DNA from: Clostridia bacterium
GTDB lineage: Bacteria; Bacillota; Clostridia; Monoglobales; Monoglobaceae
Length of the DNA: 44,187 nt
Assembly: GCA_017456605.1 (NCBI GenBank)
Contig: JAFTJA010000009.1
Coordinates: 1-44,187 of the forward strand
Direction of reading: 5' to 3'
Below the pieces are notes generated by a model. That model did no database searches. It was not told where the DNA came from and saw only the letters and a list, made by a program, of their open reading frames with translations. This document shows positions 26,086 to 34,714 of this stretch, piece by piece. The position numbers and the translations under genes were made by a program. Position 1 is the first letter of the stretch; each line of letters opens with the position of its first letter.

Positions 26086-26427
26086 ATGGCACACCAGAGA
26101 AAGTTGGGAAGACCCACAGATCAGAGAATAGCAATGCTTAGAAATCTCACAACTTCTTTCCTCGAAGCAGGTAAAATTGAAACAACTACTACCCGCGCTA
26201 AGGAAGTTCAGAAGTTGGCTGAGAAGATGATTACACTTGGCAAGAAGGACACACTTCACACAAGACGTCAGGCTCTTGCGTTCATCACAAAGGAAGACGT
26301 TGTTACAAAGTTGTTCAGTGAAATTGCTCCCAAATATGCTGAGCGTAACGGTGGTTATACAAGAATTATCAAAGTTGGTCCCAGACGTGGTGACGCTGCT
26401 GAAGTTTCAGTTTTGGAACTTGTATAA
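26086..26427 (+). CDS. rplQ: 50S ribosomal protein L17
   Basis: 113 aa. [40 protein letters not shown], and [20 protein letters not shown] are L17 motifs. It is the last gene of the ribosomal cluster, preceded by GAAAGAGGTG and followed by a strong terminator. Confidence 0.98.
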   Translation: MAHQRKLGRPTDQRIAMLRNLTTSFLEAGKIETTTTRAKEVQKLAEKMITLGKKDTLHTRRQALAFITKEDVVTKLFSEIAPKYAERNGGYTRIIKVGPRRGDAAEVSVLELV

Positions 26428-26442
26428 TTAAATTAAAATTAT

Positions 26443-26474
26443 GGCGGCTCTTTTGTAGGAGCCGCTGTTTTTTT
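26443..26474 (+). terminator. terminator of the ribosomal supercluster
   Basis: Stem GCGGCTC/GAGCCGC with an 8-nt loop, then TG and T7, beginning 16 bp after the rplQ stop. Confidence 0.93.
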
Positions 26475-26519
26475 GATGGATATGAAGTCGCGGTGAGTGG
26501 CGTGGAGGATTTTTGAAGT

Positions 26520-27182
26520 ATGATTAAAGCTTGTATTTTTGATTTGGATGGGACACTTCTTAATACCCTTGATACCATTGCGTATTTTGGGAATGAAGCT
26601 CTCGAAAATTTTGGCATTGAACCTATACCCACAGAGGAATATAAAAATCTGGTAGGCAACGGCTCCAAGATTTTGATTGAACGGATGCTAAAGTTCCGGG
26701 ATGCGGATACAGAAAAGTGTGAAGAGATACATAAGTGGTATAAAGAGAAATACGACAATGACTTTTTGTATCTGACCAAGGTTTATGACGGAATTATAGC
26801 GATGCTTGAGACGCTCAAAGAAATGGGGATAAAAGCGGCAATTCTCTCAAACAAGGATGACAGCACCACTAAAAAGGTGGCGGAAATTATGCTTGATGAC
26901 GGACTAATTGACCTTTGTATGGGTGCAAGAGAGGGAAAACCCTTGAAGCCGGACCCGGAATCGGTTTTTGAAATTGTTGAAAGCTTTGGCGTTGCAAGGG
27001 GCGAGTGCCTTTATATCGGAGATACAGGAACCGACATTGAAACAGCAAAAAATGCAGGACTTTGTTCGGTTGGCGTCTTGTGGGGCTTTAGAACCGAGGA
27101 AGAGCTAAGGGCTGAGGGCGCAGATATCATTGCATCACGCCCCGAAGAAATTATTCATGCCATAAAAAACAGAGTTTTTTAA
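26520..27182 (+). CDS. HAD-family hydrolase, phosphoglycolate-phosphatase-like
   Basis: 220 aa. Motif I is CIFDLDGTLLNTLDT (nucleophile and acid Asp), motif II is AAILSNKDD, motif III is the Lys in REGKPLKPDP, and motif IV is YIGDTGTDIETAKNAG. The cap is helical (C1 type) as in Gph/PpaX/beta-PGM-like phosphatases. The phosphorylated substrate cannot be read from sequence. TGGAGGA lies before the ATG, and a terminator follows 12 bp after the stop. Confidence 0.88.
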   Translation: MIKACIFDLDGTLLNTLDTIAYFGNEALENFGIEPIPTEEYKNLVGNGSKILIERMLKFRDADTEKCEEIHKWYKEKYDNDFLYLTKVYDGIIAMLETLKEMGIKAAILSNKDDSTTKKVAEIMLDDGLIDLCMGAREGKPLKPDPESVFEIVESFGVARGECLYIGDTGTDIETAKNAGLCSVGVLWGFRTEEELRAEGADIIASRPEEIIHAIKNRVF

Positions 27183-27194
27183 ATAGGGAAATGG

Positions 27195-27222
27195 ACAGCT
27201 GACAGAGGTCGGCTGTTTTTTA
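27195..27222 (+). terminator. terminator after the HAD gene
   Basis: Stem ACAGCTGAC/GTCGGCTGT (one T.G) with loop AGAG, then T6. Confidence 0.9.
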
Positions 27223-27265
27223 TTGAAAAACTTCGACATATTTTTATAAAAATTTCAATTTGGTC

Positions 27266-27294
27266 TTTTCTATTCTAAAAAAGTGTGGTATACT
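27266..27294 (+). promoter_or_regulatory. extended -10 promoter of the DUF1846 gene
   Basis: TGG-TATACT at 27286-27294 is an extended -10; the -35 position (27266-27271, TTTTCT) is poor. RNA would start near 27301. Confidence 0.5.
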
Positions 27295-27326
27295 ATTACT
27301 TGGAATGATAAAAAGGAGGATGCGGT

Positions 27327-28814
27327 ATGCGCAAAATCGGATTTGATAATCAAAAATATCTTTTAGAGCAATCACAGCAGATAAGAAAACGAATTGCACA
27401 GTTCGGGGGAAAGCTGTACCTTGAATTTGGCGGAAAGCTGTTTGACGATTATCATGCGGCAAGAGTTCTTCCGGGATTTGCGCCAGACAGCAAAATCCGT
27501 ATGCTCCAGCAGCTTAAAGATGATGTTGAAATTGTTATTGCCATAAATTCTGAGGATATTGAGTCAAACAAAATGCGCGGTGATTTGGGCATTACTTATG
27601 ACGATGATGTGCTCAGACTTATTGATACCTTCCGTGAGATGGATTTGTATGTGGGAAGTGTTGTTCTTACCCGCTATAACAATCAGCCCTCTGCCAAGAC
27701 CTTTTTCAAGCAGCTTGAAAATTTGGGAATTAAATGCTATAAGCACTATACAATAGCCGGATATCCGTCGGATATTCCGCACATAGTGAGCGATGAAGGA
27801 CTTGGAAAGAACGATTTCATCGAAACCCAGCGGTCGTTGGTGGTTATTACGGCACCGGGTCCCGGAAGCGGCAAGATGGCTACCTGCCTCAGCCAGCTTT
27901 ATCATGAACACAAACGCGGAATAGCGGCAGGCTATGCAAAATTTGAGACCTTCCCTGTGTGGAATCTGCCCCTTAAGCATCCGGTAAACCTTGCGTATGA
28001 GGCGGCAACGGCTGACCTCAACGACGTGAATATGATTGACCCGTTCCACTTGGAGGCGTATGGAAAGACTGCGGTGAATTACAATCGTGACGTTGAAATC
28101 TTCCCGGTGCTCAACACTATGTTTGAACGAATTCAGGGGAAATCCCCTTATAAATCGCCTACGGATATGGGCGTAAACATGGCGGGATATTGCATTGTTG
28201 ACGATGATGTTTGCTGTGAAGCATCAAAGATGGAAATTATCAGGAGATATTTTTCGGTGAGCGCAAATATTGTGCGAACCCTTGGCGATGATACAACACA
28301 GGTGAAAAAACTTGAGCTTTTGATGAATCAGGCAGGAATTACACCCAAGTATTGCCCTGCAGTTCCAAAGGCCCTTGAAAAAGAAAAAAAGACACAAGCG
28401 CCTGCGGGAGCAATGGTGCTTCCTGACGGAAGAATTGTTACAGGCAAGACGTCATCAACTCTTGGTGCTGCCGCTGCACTTTTGCTCAATGCCCTCAAGG
28501 CTCTGGGTAACATTGACTCTGAAATTGATTTGATTGAAGCGTCTGTTCTTGAGCCCATTTGTGAGCTAAAGACAAAATATTTGAAGCACAAAAACCCAAG
28601 ACTTCATACGGATGAAGTTCTTCTTGCGCTTACTATTTCGGCGCTTTCAAGCTCTGTTGCAAAGCTTGCAAAGGAGCAGCTTGAAAAGCTCCATGGCGGT
28701 GATGCACATTTTACTGTTATTTTGAGCGAAGAAGACGAAAAGATTTTGAGACGTCTTGGCATAAACGTGAGCTTTGAGCCGCGATATGAAAACGAAAGGC
28801 TATATCACCAATAA
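27327..28814 (+). CDS. DUF1846 domain-containing protein
   Basis: 495 aa, the usual length for the family. MRKIGFDNQKYLLEQSQQIR and LYLEFGGKLFDDYHAARVLP open the protein. A nucleotide-binding-like loop TAPGPGSGKMATCLSQLYHE lies near residue 175, and the C-terminal part is all-alpha/beta (GKTSSTLGAAAALLLNALKA). The family is conserved in anaerobic and lactic Firmicutes. A function has not been established to my knowledge, though the loop suggests nucleotide binding. RBS AAAGGAGGA precedes the ATG; the gene stands alone. Confidence 0.9.
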   Translation: MRKIGFDNQKYLLEQSQQIRKRIAQFGGKLYLEFGGKLFDDYHAARVLPGFAPDSKIRMLQQLKDDVEIVIAINSEDIESNKMRGDLGITYDDDVLRLIDTFREMDLYVGSVVLTRYNNQPSAKTFFKQLENLGIKCYKHYTIAGYPSDIPHIVSDEGLGKNDFIETQRSLVVITAPGPGSGKMATCLSQLYHEHKRGIAAGYAKFETFPVWNLPLKHPVNLAYEAATADLNDVNMIDPFHLEAYGKTAVNYNRDVEIFPVLNTMFERIQGKSPYKSPTDMGVNMAGYCIVDDDVCCEASKMEIIRRYFSVSANIVRTLGDDTTQVKKLELLMNQAGITPKYCPAVPKALEKEKKTQAPAGAMVLPDGRIVTGKTSSTLGAAAALLLNALKALGNIDSEIDLIEASVLEPICELKTKYLKHKNPRLHTDEVLLALTISALSSSVAKLAKEQLEKLHGGDAHFTVILSEEDEKILRRLGINVSFEPRYENERLYHQ

Positions 28815-28822
28815 AATAAAAG

Positions 28823-28855
28823 CCCGCAGCTTTGGGTAAGTGTGCGGGTTTCTGT
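28823..28855 (-). terminator. convergent terminator between the DUF1846 and AraC genes
   Basis: CCCGCA/TGCGGG arms (28823-28828 with 28843-28848), 14-nt loop. On the minus strand it is followed by CTTTTATTTTATT; on the plus strand by TTTCTG, so it is stronger for the AraC gene. Confidence 0.6.
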
Positions 28856-28865
28856 GGTTTGTCTG

Positions 28866-29798
28866 TTATTTGTCGGGTGTCGTCTGCTTTGTGGGAGAAA
28901 AGACGCTTGCGGTATTGCTCAAAGGCGACATAGCCTTTATGGATGATGAATATTGACTTGGTGTCATCTCCGTCACTTTTTTGAACTGCAGAGAGAAATA
29001 ATGTACACTTGAATAGCCCAAGAGCTCAGCAATTTGGGAAATGTTGTGACTGTCTTCGCGGATAAGCTTCTTTGCCAGTTCAATTTTCATGCCGATAAAG
29101 TATTGCATGGGGCTTGTGCCGAAATTGGAATTGAAAAGACGATTAATTCCCATTCGGTTGAGGCCGCTGTAACGAACAAGGTCCTCTATAGTCAGCGTCT
29201 CGTTGATGTGGTCGGCCATATAGTTGAGAATGATATTCAGACTGGCGTTTGAGTGGTTTTGCATAAAGGTGTGTGACTGTGTTTTTTGGACAAGTCCTGA
29301 ACGTAAGAAAGTGATAAGAAGCTGACTTATATATTGGCTTATTAGCTGTTGTGCGCCAATCAGCGGAGTTGGTTTCAAATCCAGATGTTTTGCAAAAACG
29401 TCATTAAGCGGTGAAGAAAATGCGTTTGTGTATTCAGAAATTATTTTGGCGATAAGAGATTTTTGTTCGTTGTCAACGGTCAGGATGCGACCATTGAAAA
29501 AGTCCATGGCATCAGAGTTGCATTCAAAGCTGACAATCGCCACATTCGGGGCAATTTTGCCGTTGCTTCGGATGTTATGCCATTCGTTGGGCTTATGAAA
29601 AATTATATGCCCCTGGGAAAGAAGGGTTTCGGTTTCGTTTGCTGATGCGATGACCTCTCCCTTGTCAACATAGACAAATTCCCAGAAGTTGTGGGCTTCG
29701 CCGTGAAAAGAAAAATCCTTTGAATATTCAAAATAATGCACAGAATAAAGCTTTTCTATGCAAAGAGAGAAGTCAAGAGTTACACCCGTATAATCCAT
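28866..29798 (-). CDS. AraC family transcriptional regulator
   Basis: 310 aa. The N-terminal half is a cupin-like sensor (FHGEAHNFWEFVYVDKGEVI, HIIFHKPNEWHNIRSNGK). The C-terminal half has two helix-turn-helix motifs: ADHINETLTIEDLVRYSGLN, and ISQIAELLGYSSVHYFSLQF followed by KKVTEMTPSQYSSS. AraC sensors of this type usually bind sugars. It is divergent from the nucleotidyltransferase gene, so it is the likely local regulator. RBS AAGGAGCG upstream. Confidence 0.93.
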   Translation of the reverse strand: MDYTGVTLDFSLCIEKLYSVHYFEYSKDFSFHGEAHNFWEFVYVDKGEVIASANETETLLSQGHIIFHKPNEWHNIRSNGKIAPNVAIVSFECNSDAMDFFNGRILTVDNEQKSLIAKIISEYTNAFSSPLNDVFAKHLDLKPTPLIGAQQLISQYISQLLITFLRSGLVQKTQSHTFMQNHSNASLNIILNYMADHINETLTIEDLVRYSGLNRMGINRLFNSNFGTSPMQYFIGMKIELAKKLIREDSHNISQIAELLGYSSVHYFSLQFKKVTEMTPSQYSSSIKAMSPLSNTASVFSPTKQTTPDK

Positions 29799-29914
29799 AC
29801 TTTCACGCTCCTTATATATAAAATATCAAAAAAGTGTGGCGAAGTCAATGTGTTTTGTGATTTTTTTATAAAAGAAAGTTATTTTTCGATAAATACAAAA
29901 TATAAAATAAATTG

Positions 29915-29935
29915 TATAATATAACATATATGTTA
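29915..29935 (+). promoter_or_regulatory. -10 box and adjacent 14-bp palindrome before the sugar genes
   Basis: TATAAT at 29915-29920 has no recognisable -35 box 17 bp upstream, as in activator-dependent promoters. TAACATATATGTTA (29922-29935) is a perfect palindrome lying over the likely start site and could be an operator. Confidence 0.45.
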
Positions 29936-29973
29936 AAATAAAAATAAGTTCAATTTTATTAGGAGATGAATTT

Positions 29974-30822
29974 ATGAGTAAAAAAACAACTCTGGTGGTT
30001 ATGGCGGCAGGGATGGGCAGTCGGTTTGGTGGACTTAAGCAAATCGCTCCCGTTGGCCCAAACGGTGAGATTATTCTGGATTTTTCGATTTATGATGCAG
30101 TTAAGGCGGGATTTGACAAGACAGTGTTTATCATAAGACGAGATATTGAGAAAGACTTTCGTGAGATTACAAAAAAGAGAATTGAAAAAATGACAGATGT
30201 TTCATATGTTTTTCAGGATATGGACAATCTTCCAAAAGGCTTTTCTGTGCCTGAGGGCAGAGAAAAGCCATGGGGCACAGGTCATGCAGTTTTCTGCACA
30301 AAAGACACTGTTGATACGCCCTTTGCCCTTATCAATGCGGATGATTATTACGGTCAGAAGTCTTTTGAAATTCTGCACAAGAATCTGGTGGAGAATGATG
30401 AAACCTGTATGGTGGGTTTCAGCCTTGGAAACACCATAACTGAAAACGGAACGGTTGCCCGCGGTGTGTGTAGTGTTGAAAATGGATTTTTGAGGAGCGT
30501 TGTTGAGCATACCGGTCTTGACAAAAACAGTGGAATTCCGCTTGATACCGTGGTTTCAATGAATATGTGGGGTCTTTTGCCATCTGTTTTTGAGAATGTG
30601 GAAAAAGATTTCGTAGAATTTTTGAAAAATATCAAAAATCCTCTTAAGGATGAATTTTATATTCCTTTTGTGGTTGACAACATGATAAAGACAAAAAATG
30701 AAAAAGTAAGAGTTTTGGAAACAAATGAAAAATGGTATGGCGTTACCTATAAAGAAGATAAAGACACCGTTGTTGCTGCCATGGAAAAGTTGGTAAAGGA
30801 AGGCTATTATAATGGGATTTAA
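29974..30822 (+). CDS. sugar-phosphate nucleotidyltransferase family protein
   Basis: 282 aa. The nucleotide-binding signature VVMAAGMGSRFGGLKQIAPV is at residues 8-27. PWGTGHAVFC and FALINADDYYGQKSF (metal-binding Asp) follow, then SMNMWGLLP. This is the NTP_transferase fold (sugar-1-P + NTP to NDP-sugar + PPi). It overlaps the next gene, a sugar 1-kinase, by 11 bp, so it probably acts on that kinase's product, a hexosamine 1-phosphate. Base and sugar specificity cannot be read. RBS AGGAGATG before the ATG. Confidence 0.88.
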   Translation: MSKKTTLVVMAAGMGSRFGGLKQIAPVGPNGEIILDFSIYDAVKAGFDKTVFIIRRDIEKDFREITKKRIEKMTDVSYVFQDMDNLPKGFSVPEGREKPWGTGHAVFCTKDTVDTPFALINADDYYGQKSFEILHKNLVENDETCMVGFSLGNTITENGTVARGVCSVENGFLRSVVEHTGLDKNSGIPLDTVVSMNMWGLLPSVFENVEKDFVEFLKNIKNPLKDEFYIPFVVDNMIKTKNEKVRVLETNEKWYGVTYKEDKDTVVAAMEKLVKEGYYNGI

Positions 30823-31885
30823 TCTTAAAGAAGTTTGTGAAAAATTTTCTATTGAAACAGAAATTGAGTCATACGGAAATGGGCATATAAATGATACATA
30901 TATGGCTAACGCAAAGCCACAGATTATCTTGCAAAGGATAAACAAGAATGTTTTTCATAATCCCCATGAGGTTATGGAAAATATATATAATGTTACCGAG
31001 CATCTGAAAAAGAAAATTATTGAGCGGGGAGGAGATCCCAAGCGCGAGGCGCTGAACGTTGTCAAGACCCGTGACGGGCAGAATTATTTGCAGATGGATG
31101 CGGACAACTTTTTCAGGATGTATCTTTTTGTGACGGACAGCGTGAGCTATGATGTTGCCCAAGACCCCATACAGCTTTTTCATGCAGGAGCAGCTTTTGG
31201 AAGATTTCAGAATATGCTGAATGACTATCCGGCAGACAGCCTCTATGAAACAATAGTTGATTTTCACAATACGCCTGAAAGAGTAAAGCAATTGGAGACA
31301 GCCATTGCCGGCAACGCATCAGGAAGACTTGACTTGGTAAAAGAGGAAGTTGACTTCGCCATTGAATATGCGAAATACTCGAAGATGATAACTGATGAAA
31401 TGGCAAAAGGAACAGTTCCCTTGAGGGTTACCCACAACGACACAAAGCTCAATAATGTTTTGTTTGATGCAAAAACCGGCGAAGGTGTTTGTGTGATTGA
31501 CCTTGATACTGTTATGCCTGGGTCGATCCTTTATGATTTTGGTGATGCACTCAGGTTTGGGGCGTCAAGCGGAGCAGAAGATGAAAAAGACCTTGATAGA
31601 ATTTGGTTTGACCTGGAAAAGTTTGAGCAGTTTGCAAAAGGTTTTCTTGGTGAGGTGAAGGATTGCCTTACCCCAAAAGAAATTGAGCTCTTACCTGTTT
31701 CGGCACTTATTATGACATATGAGTGCGGAATCAGATTCTTGGCTGACCACATAAATGGTGATGTATATTTCAAGGTTCACAGAGAAAATCACAATCTTGA
31801 CAGGGCAAGAACACAGTTTAAACTTGTTGCGGACATTGAAAGCAAGTTTGACGAGATGAAAAGAATCATTGAGAAATATCTATAG
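30812..31885 (+). CDS. APH-fold sugar kinase, N-acetylhexosamine 1-kinase (NahK)-like
   Basis: 357 aa, close to the 359 aa of Bifidobacterium NahK. The catalytic loop VTHNDTKLNNVLFD has Asp210, and the metal-binding segment is VIDLDTVMPGSILYDFGDAL. The N-terminal lobe is GNGHINDTYM. The family phosphorylates C1 of sugars such as GlcNAc or GalNAc. Genes of this type were often misnamed mucin desulfatase. It is coupled to the nucleotidyltransferase by an 11-bp overlap. RBS AAGGAAGG lies inside the upstream gene. The exact substrate is inferred. Confidence 0.85.
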   Translation: MGFNLKEVCEKFSIETEIESYGNGHINDTYMANAKPQIILQRINKNVFHNPHEVMENIYNVTEHLKKKIIERGGDPKREALNVVKTRDGQNYLQMDADNFFRMYLFVTDSVSYDVAQDPIQLFHAGAAFGRFQNMLNDYPADSLYETIVDFHNTPERVKQLETAIAGNASGRLDLVKEEVDFAIEYAKYSKMITDEMAKGTVPLRVTHNDTKLNNVLFDAKTGEGVCVIDLDTVMPGSILYDFGDALRFGASSGAEDEKDLDRIWFDLEKFEQFAKGFLGEVKDCLTPKEIELLPVSALIMTYECGIRFLADHINGDVYFKVHRENHNLDRARTQFKLVADIESKFDEMKRIIEKYL

Positions 31886-31887
31886 AC

Positions 31888-31919
31888 AAAAAAGAGGTGC
31901 AATTTTGCACCTCTTTTTT
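31888..31919. terminator. bidirectional terminator between kinase and AraC genes
   Basis: A near-perfect inverted repeat with core GAGGTGC/GCACCTC (31894-31900 with 31907-31913), A-run before and T-run after. It begins 3 bp after the kinase stop and overlaps the stop of the convergent AraC gene (31918-31920). Confidence 0.95.
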
Positions 31920-32736
31920 ATGGATTTTGTTTTCGATAAGTGGTGGGGGTTTGGCCGGTATATTTTTTGAAAATTCTTGTGAAATAGTTTGGATTTTCAA
32001 AGCCAACGCTTGTGGAAATTTCGGTTATGCTGTGCTGGGTGTTTTTCAAAAGGAGAGCTGCTTTTTCACTTCGGTATTTGTTTATATAGTTCATAGGTGA
32101 CTGATTTGTCTGGCTTTTGAAAAGCTGACAAAAATATGGCTCGCTTAGAAAAAAAACATCGGCTAACGATCTGGTAGTTATGTTTGTATTGTAGTTGTGC
32201 GAGATATATTCAAGGATTTGACGGATTTTGCTTGCCTTGTTTTTCTGAAGAAGAATTTCGTATTCAGAAAGAGATTCCATCCTGTGGTTTCGCAAAAGGT
32301 GTGCGAAAAGGTGATATACAAGGCTTTTTATTTCGATTTCATAACCGTCGCGTTTGTCTGTGTATTCTCTTGCAATAGCTTCAAAACAGAATTTTGCAGT
32401 TTTGTCGTCTTTGATATGTGTATTGAACATAATTTTGTTAAAAGACAAATCCTCAAAAAAGGACGGGGCAACACGGATACAGAAAAAACAGCCGTCTTCG
32501 GTTGAGTGGAGTTGATTGCAATCTATGATGACAAGGTCGCCTTTATTTCCTACCAAGGTCTGACCGTTACAAACCACCTTTGTACTCCCCGAAAGGAAAA
32601 ACAAAAGCTCCATATGCTCGTGCCAGTGGAGAGAACGTTTTCCTCCCTTGTCTCCCGAAAAGTGAAATCTCAAGGGAAGAGTTTTTTCCATAGGAACAGA
32701 ATTTTCGTAGAGGGATAAATTTTGTATAAATATCAC
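31918..32736 (-). CDS. AraC family transcriptional regulator
   Basis: 272 aa. Cupin-type N-terminal domain (SLHWHEHMELLFFLSGSTKV, GDLVIIDCNQLHSTEDGC), then two helix-turn-helix motifs (ITTRSLADVFFLSEPYFCQL and ITEISTSVGFENPNYFTRIF) and the AraC end KKYTGQTPTTYRKQNP. The start is uncertain: GTG at 32736 is used, but its GGTAGG lies very close. It faces the PIG-L gene across a 146-bp AT-rich gap and is convergent with the kinase, so it may control the deacetylase. Confidence 0.92.
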   Translation of the reverse strand: MIFIQNLSLYENSVPMEKTLPLRFHFSGDKGGKRSLHWHEHMELLFFLSGSTKVVCNGQTLVGNKGDLVIIDCNQLHSTEDGCFFCIRVAPSFFEDLSFNKIMFNTHIKDDKTAKFCFEAIAREYTDKRDGYEIEIKSLVYHLFAHLLRNHRMESLSEYEILLQKNKASKIRQILEYISHNYNTNITTRSLADVFFLSEPYFCQLFKSQTNQSPMNYINKYRSEKAALLLKNTQHSITEISTSVGFENPNYFTRIFKKYTGQTPTTYRKQNP

Positions 32737-32882
32737 CTACCATAAAATTGTACTGATTTATAATAAAAAAGGTATAGATTATTTTTGTGGATATTATAAA
32801 ATAAAATAGATAAAATGTCAATCTTAAAATAAAATCTTTGCTGGATTTTTTTGTACGGCAGAGGGAAGTGGAGTGATGAAAA

Positions 32883-33734
32883 ATGAAAATATTGATGATT
32901 GGTGCACACCAGGATGACAATGAATTCCGTTGTGGAGGTCTGGCTGACAAATATGTGAAGCTCGGGTACGAGGTTAAATTTTTGAGCCTTTGCAACGGTT
33001 GCGGAGGACATCACGTTATGTCGCCTCAGGAAACAACTGCCCGCCGCGCAAAAGAGTCTGCAGCTGTTGCAGAGTTTTTGGGTATTACATATGATGTATG
33101 GGATATTGATGACTGCAATATCGTTGCAGACCTTGCTACACGCAAACGCCTTATCAGATATATCCGTGAATTCAACCCCGACCTTATAATTTCTCATAGA
33201 CCCAATGACTATCACGCTGACCATCGTGCAGCAGGTCAGCTTGTTCAGGATGCGTCTTATCTTTTGACGGTCCCCAATGAATGCCCTGATGTACCTGCGA
33301 TGAGATATATGCCGGTTATCATGTATTATGAAGATGGTTTCAAAAATCCTGATTTCAGCGGCGACATTGTTCTTGATATGGATGAAGAAATTGATGTAAA
33401 GCTTAAAATTGCTGACCTTAATGTTTCTCAGGTTTATGAATGGTTGCCTTATACCTACGGAGAACAAGACGAGGTTCCAACAGATGCGGCAGAACGCTTT
33501 GAATGGCTCAAGGGTATGCAGATTACCGCCGATACAACAGACGAAGAGGTAATGTCAAAAACCCGCGGCTATGCTGTTCGCTTTGCGAAAACTGCAGCCC
33601 GATTCAGAAAAGAACTCATTGAAAGATACGGTGTTGAGCGTGGCAGCAAAATAAGATATGCAGAAGCATTTGAGGTTTGTGAATACGGGAATCCTCTTAC
33701 AGAAGAACTCAAAAAGGAATTTTTCCCATTCTAA
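32883..33734 (+). CDS. PIG-L family deacetylase
   Basis: 283 aa. The metal motif MIGAHQDDNEFRCGG (His, Asp-Asp) and the second site HRPNDYHADHRAAGQ are those of the LmbE/PIG-L family of zinc N-deacetylases acting on GlcNAc-type groups (GlcNAc-PI, bacillithiol and mycothiol precursors, diacetylchitobiose). The neighbours point to an amino sugar substrate, but the sequence does not define it. RBS GTGGAG; a terminator follows. Confidence 0.9.
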   Translation: MKILMIGAHQDDNEFRCGGLADKYVKLGYEVKFLSLCNGCGGHHVMSPQETTARRAKESAAVAEFLGITYDVWDIDDCNIVADLATRKRLIRYIREFNPDLIISHRPNDYHADHRAAGQLVQDASYLLTVPNECPDVPAMRYMPVIMYYEDGFKNPDFSGDIVLDMDEEIDVKLKIADLNVSQVYEWLPYTYGEQDEVPTDAAERFEWLKGMQITADTTDEEVMSKTRGYAVRFAKTAARFRKELIERYGVERGSKIRYAEAFEVCEYGNPLTEELKKEFFPF

Positions 33735-33738
33735 AGAC

Positions 33739-33770
33739 AAAAATCCAACCGCTCTGCGGTTGGATTTTTA
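33739..33770 (+). terminator. terminator after the PIG-L gene
   Basis: Stem AATCCAACCGC/GCGGTTGGATT with loop TCT and T5; A-run on the other side. Confidence 0.95.
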
Positions 33771-33809
33771 TTGTGCTAAAAAGATTTGGTGAAATGTTCT
33801 CGGGTAATA

Positions 33810-33853
33810 CAAAAAAACGACAGCCTTCGTCAAGCGAAAGTTGCCGTTTCTTT
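33810..33853 (-). terminator. terminator downstream of tRNA-Tyr
   Basis: Imperfect long hairpin (AAACGACAG...CCGTTT with inner CTTCG/CGAAAG arms) followed on the minus strand by a run of seven T. Confidence 0.65.
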
Positions 33854-33855
33854 TT

Positions 33856-33940
33856 TGGTGGAGGGAGATGGATTCGAACCATCGAAGCGAGACGCAACAG
33901 ATTTACAGTCTGCCCCCTTTGGCCACTCGGGAACCCCTCC
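33856..33940 (-). tRNA. tRNA-Tyr (anticodon GTA)
   Basis: Minus-strand class II tRNA of 85 nt. Acceptor GGAGGGG/TCCCTCC, anticodon loop ACTGTAAAT region with GTA, long variable arm (GCGTCTCGCTTCGA), T loop TTCGAAT, encoded CCA. The long variable arm and GTA anticodon fit bacterial tRNA-Tyr. Confidence 0.96.
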
Positions 33941-33947
33941 ATAAAAG

Positions 33948-34023
33948 TGGAGCTGGTGATGGGACTCGAACCCGCAACCTGCTGATTACAAATCAGCTGC
34001 TCTGCCAATTGAGCTACACCAGC
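33948..34023 (-). tRNA. tRNA-Thr (anticodon TGT)
   Basis: Minus-strand 76-nt cloverleaf. Acceptor GCTGGTG/CACCAGC, anticodon stem CTGAT/ATCAG around TTTGTAA (anticodon TGT), T loop TTCGAGT, U73, encoded CCA. It lies 7 bp before tRNA-Tyr in the same transcript. Confidence 0.96.
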
Positions 34024-34065
34024 TTACCATAACTTTTGTGGTCGTTTTCACAACCAGCGAATATT

Positions 34066-34094
34066 ATGATACCATAATTCGACGGGCTTGTCAA
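34066..34094 (-). promoter_or_regulatory. sigma-A promoter of tRNA-Thr/tRNA-Tyr
   Basis: Minus strand TTGACA (34094-34089), 17-bp spacer, TATCAT (34071-34066). Confidence 0.85.
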
Positions 34095-34143
34095 CACTTT
34101 TTTGAAAATATTTTAAAAATTTAAATTCCGTCACAAAGAAATG

Positions 34144-34602
34144 TCAGATTTCTTTTAAAGAAAGCGAAAATCCCGCGCCGCGTGTTTCAAGAATTCCATA
34201 ATGCCGGGAGGCGCTTCCGGGGTTAAACAACGTCAAACCGCCAGTGGTCTCGCTTAAGCAGACATGGGTATGACCAAAGATGCAAAGGTCGGCACCAAGC
34301 TCACGGCCTTTGGCTATGAGCTTTGCCGGTGAATATTTCACCCCGTAAAGATGGCCGTGGGTGAGAAAAATTTTCACATTGTCAAAGGTGAAAAATCTGT
34401 CCTGAGGAAAGGAGTCATCAAAAAAATCGTTGTTGCCCCTCACTCCTGCTACAATAAGGTGGGGATAGGCGATTTCAAGGTCAGAAATGTCGCGGTTTAT
34501 GTCACCTGCGTGGATAATTATATCAATGTTTGGTTCTTTTTGGATTGCCTTTGCCATGGAGTTGAAATTGCCGTGAGAATCACTGAAAATTATTGCTTTC
34601 AT
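34144..34602 (-). CDS. YfcE/MJ0936-type metallophosphoesterase
   Basis: 152 aa. Metal-binding motifs in order: SDSHGN (8-10), HAGD, GVRGNND, THGH and GHTH, with the C-terminal NPGSAS block of YfcE-like phosphodiesterases. Family members hydrolyse small phosphodiesters in vitro; the natural substrate is unknown. Start 34602 is used because AAAGGA lies about 10 nt upstream; the first in-frame ATG (34620) precedes that RBS. Single gene with its own promoter. Confidence 0.88.
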   Translation of the reverse strand: MKAIIFSDSHGNFNSMAKAIQKEPNIDIIIHAGDINRDISDLEIAYPHLIVAGVRGNNDFFDDSFPQDRFFTFDNVKIFLTHGHLYGVKYSPAKLIAKGRELGADLCIFGHTHVCLSETTGGLTLFNPGSASRHYGILETRGAGFSLSLKEI

Positions 34603-34632
34603 ATGAAAAAATCCTTTCAATAAGCTTATTTT

Positions 34633-34661
34633 ATTCTAGCACAAACGAAATAAATTGTCAC
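34633..34661 (-). promoter_or_regulatory. promoter of the phosphoesterase gene
   Basis: Minus strand GTGACA (34661-34656), 17-bp spacer, TAGAAT (34638-34633). Confidence 0.65.
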
Positions 34662-34714
34662 TATTTTATTTTGTAATCATATAATATTTATAACAGATGA
34701 AAGGAGTGCTTTTG

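Noticed and set aside
32748..32778. TTGTAC...TATAGA as promoter of the PIG-L gene
   Set aside because: A 19-bp spacer and weak boxes in very AT-rich DNA make it indistinguishable from chance.
33709..34032. ORFs of 60-100 aa on both strands in 33709-34032
   Set aside because: They are translations of tRNA-Tyr and tRNA-Thr and their flanks.
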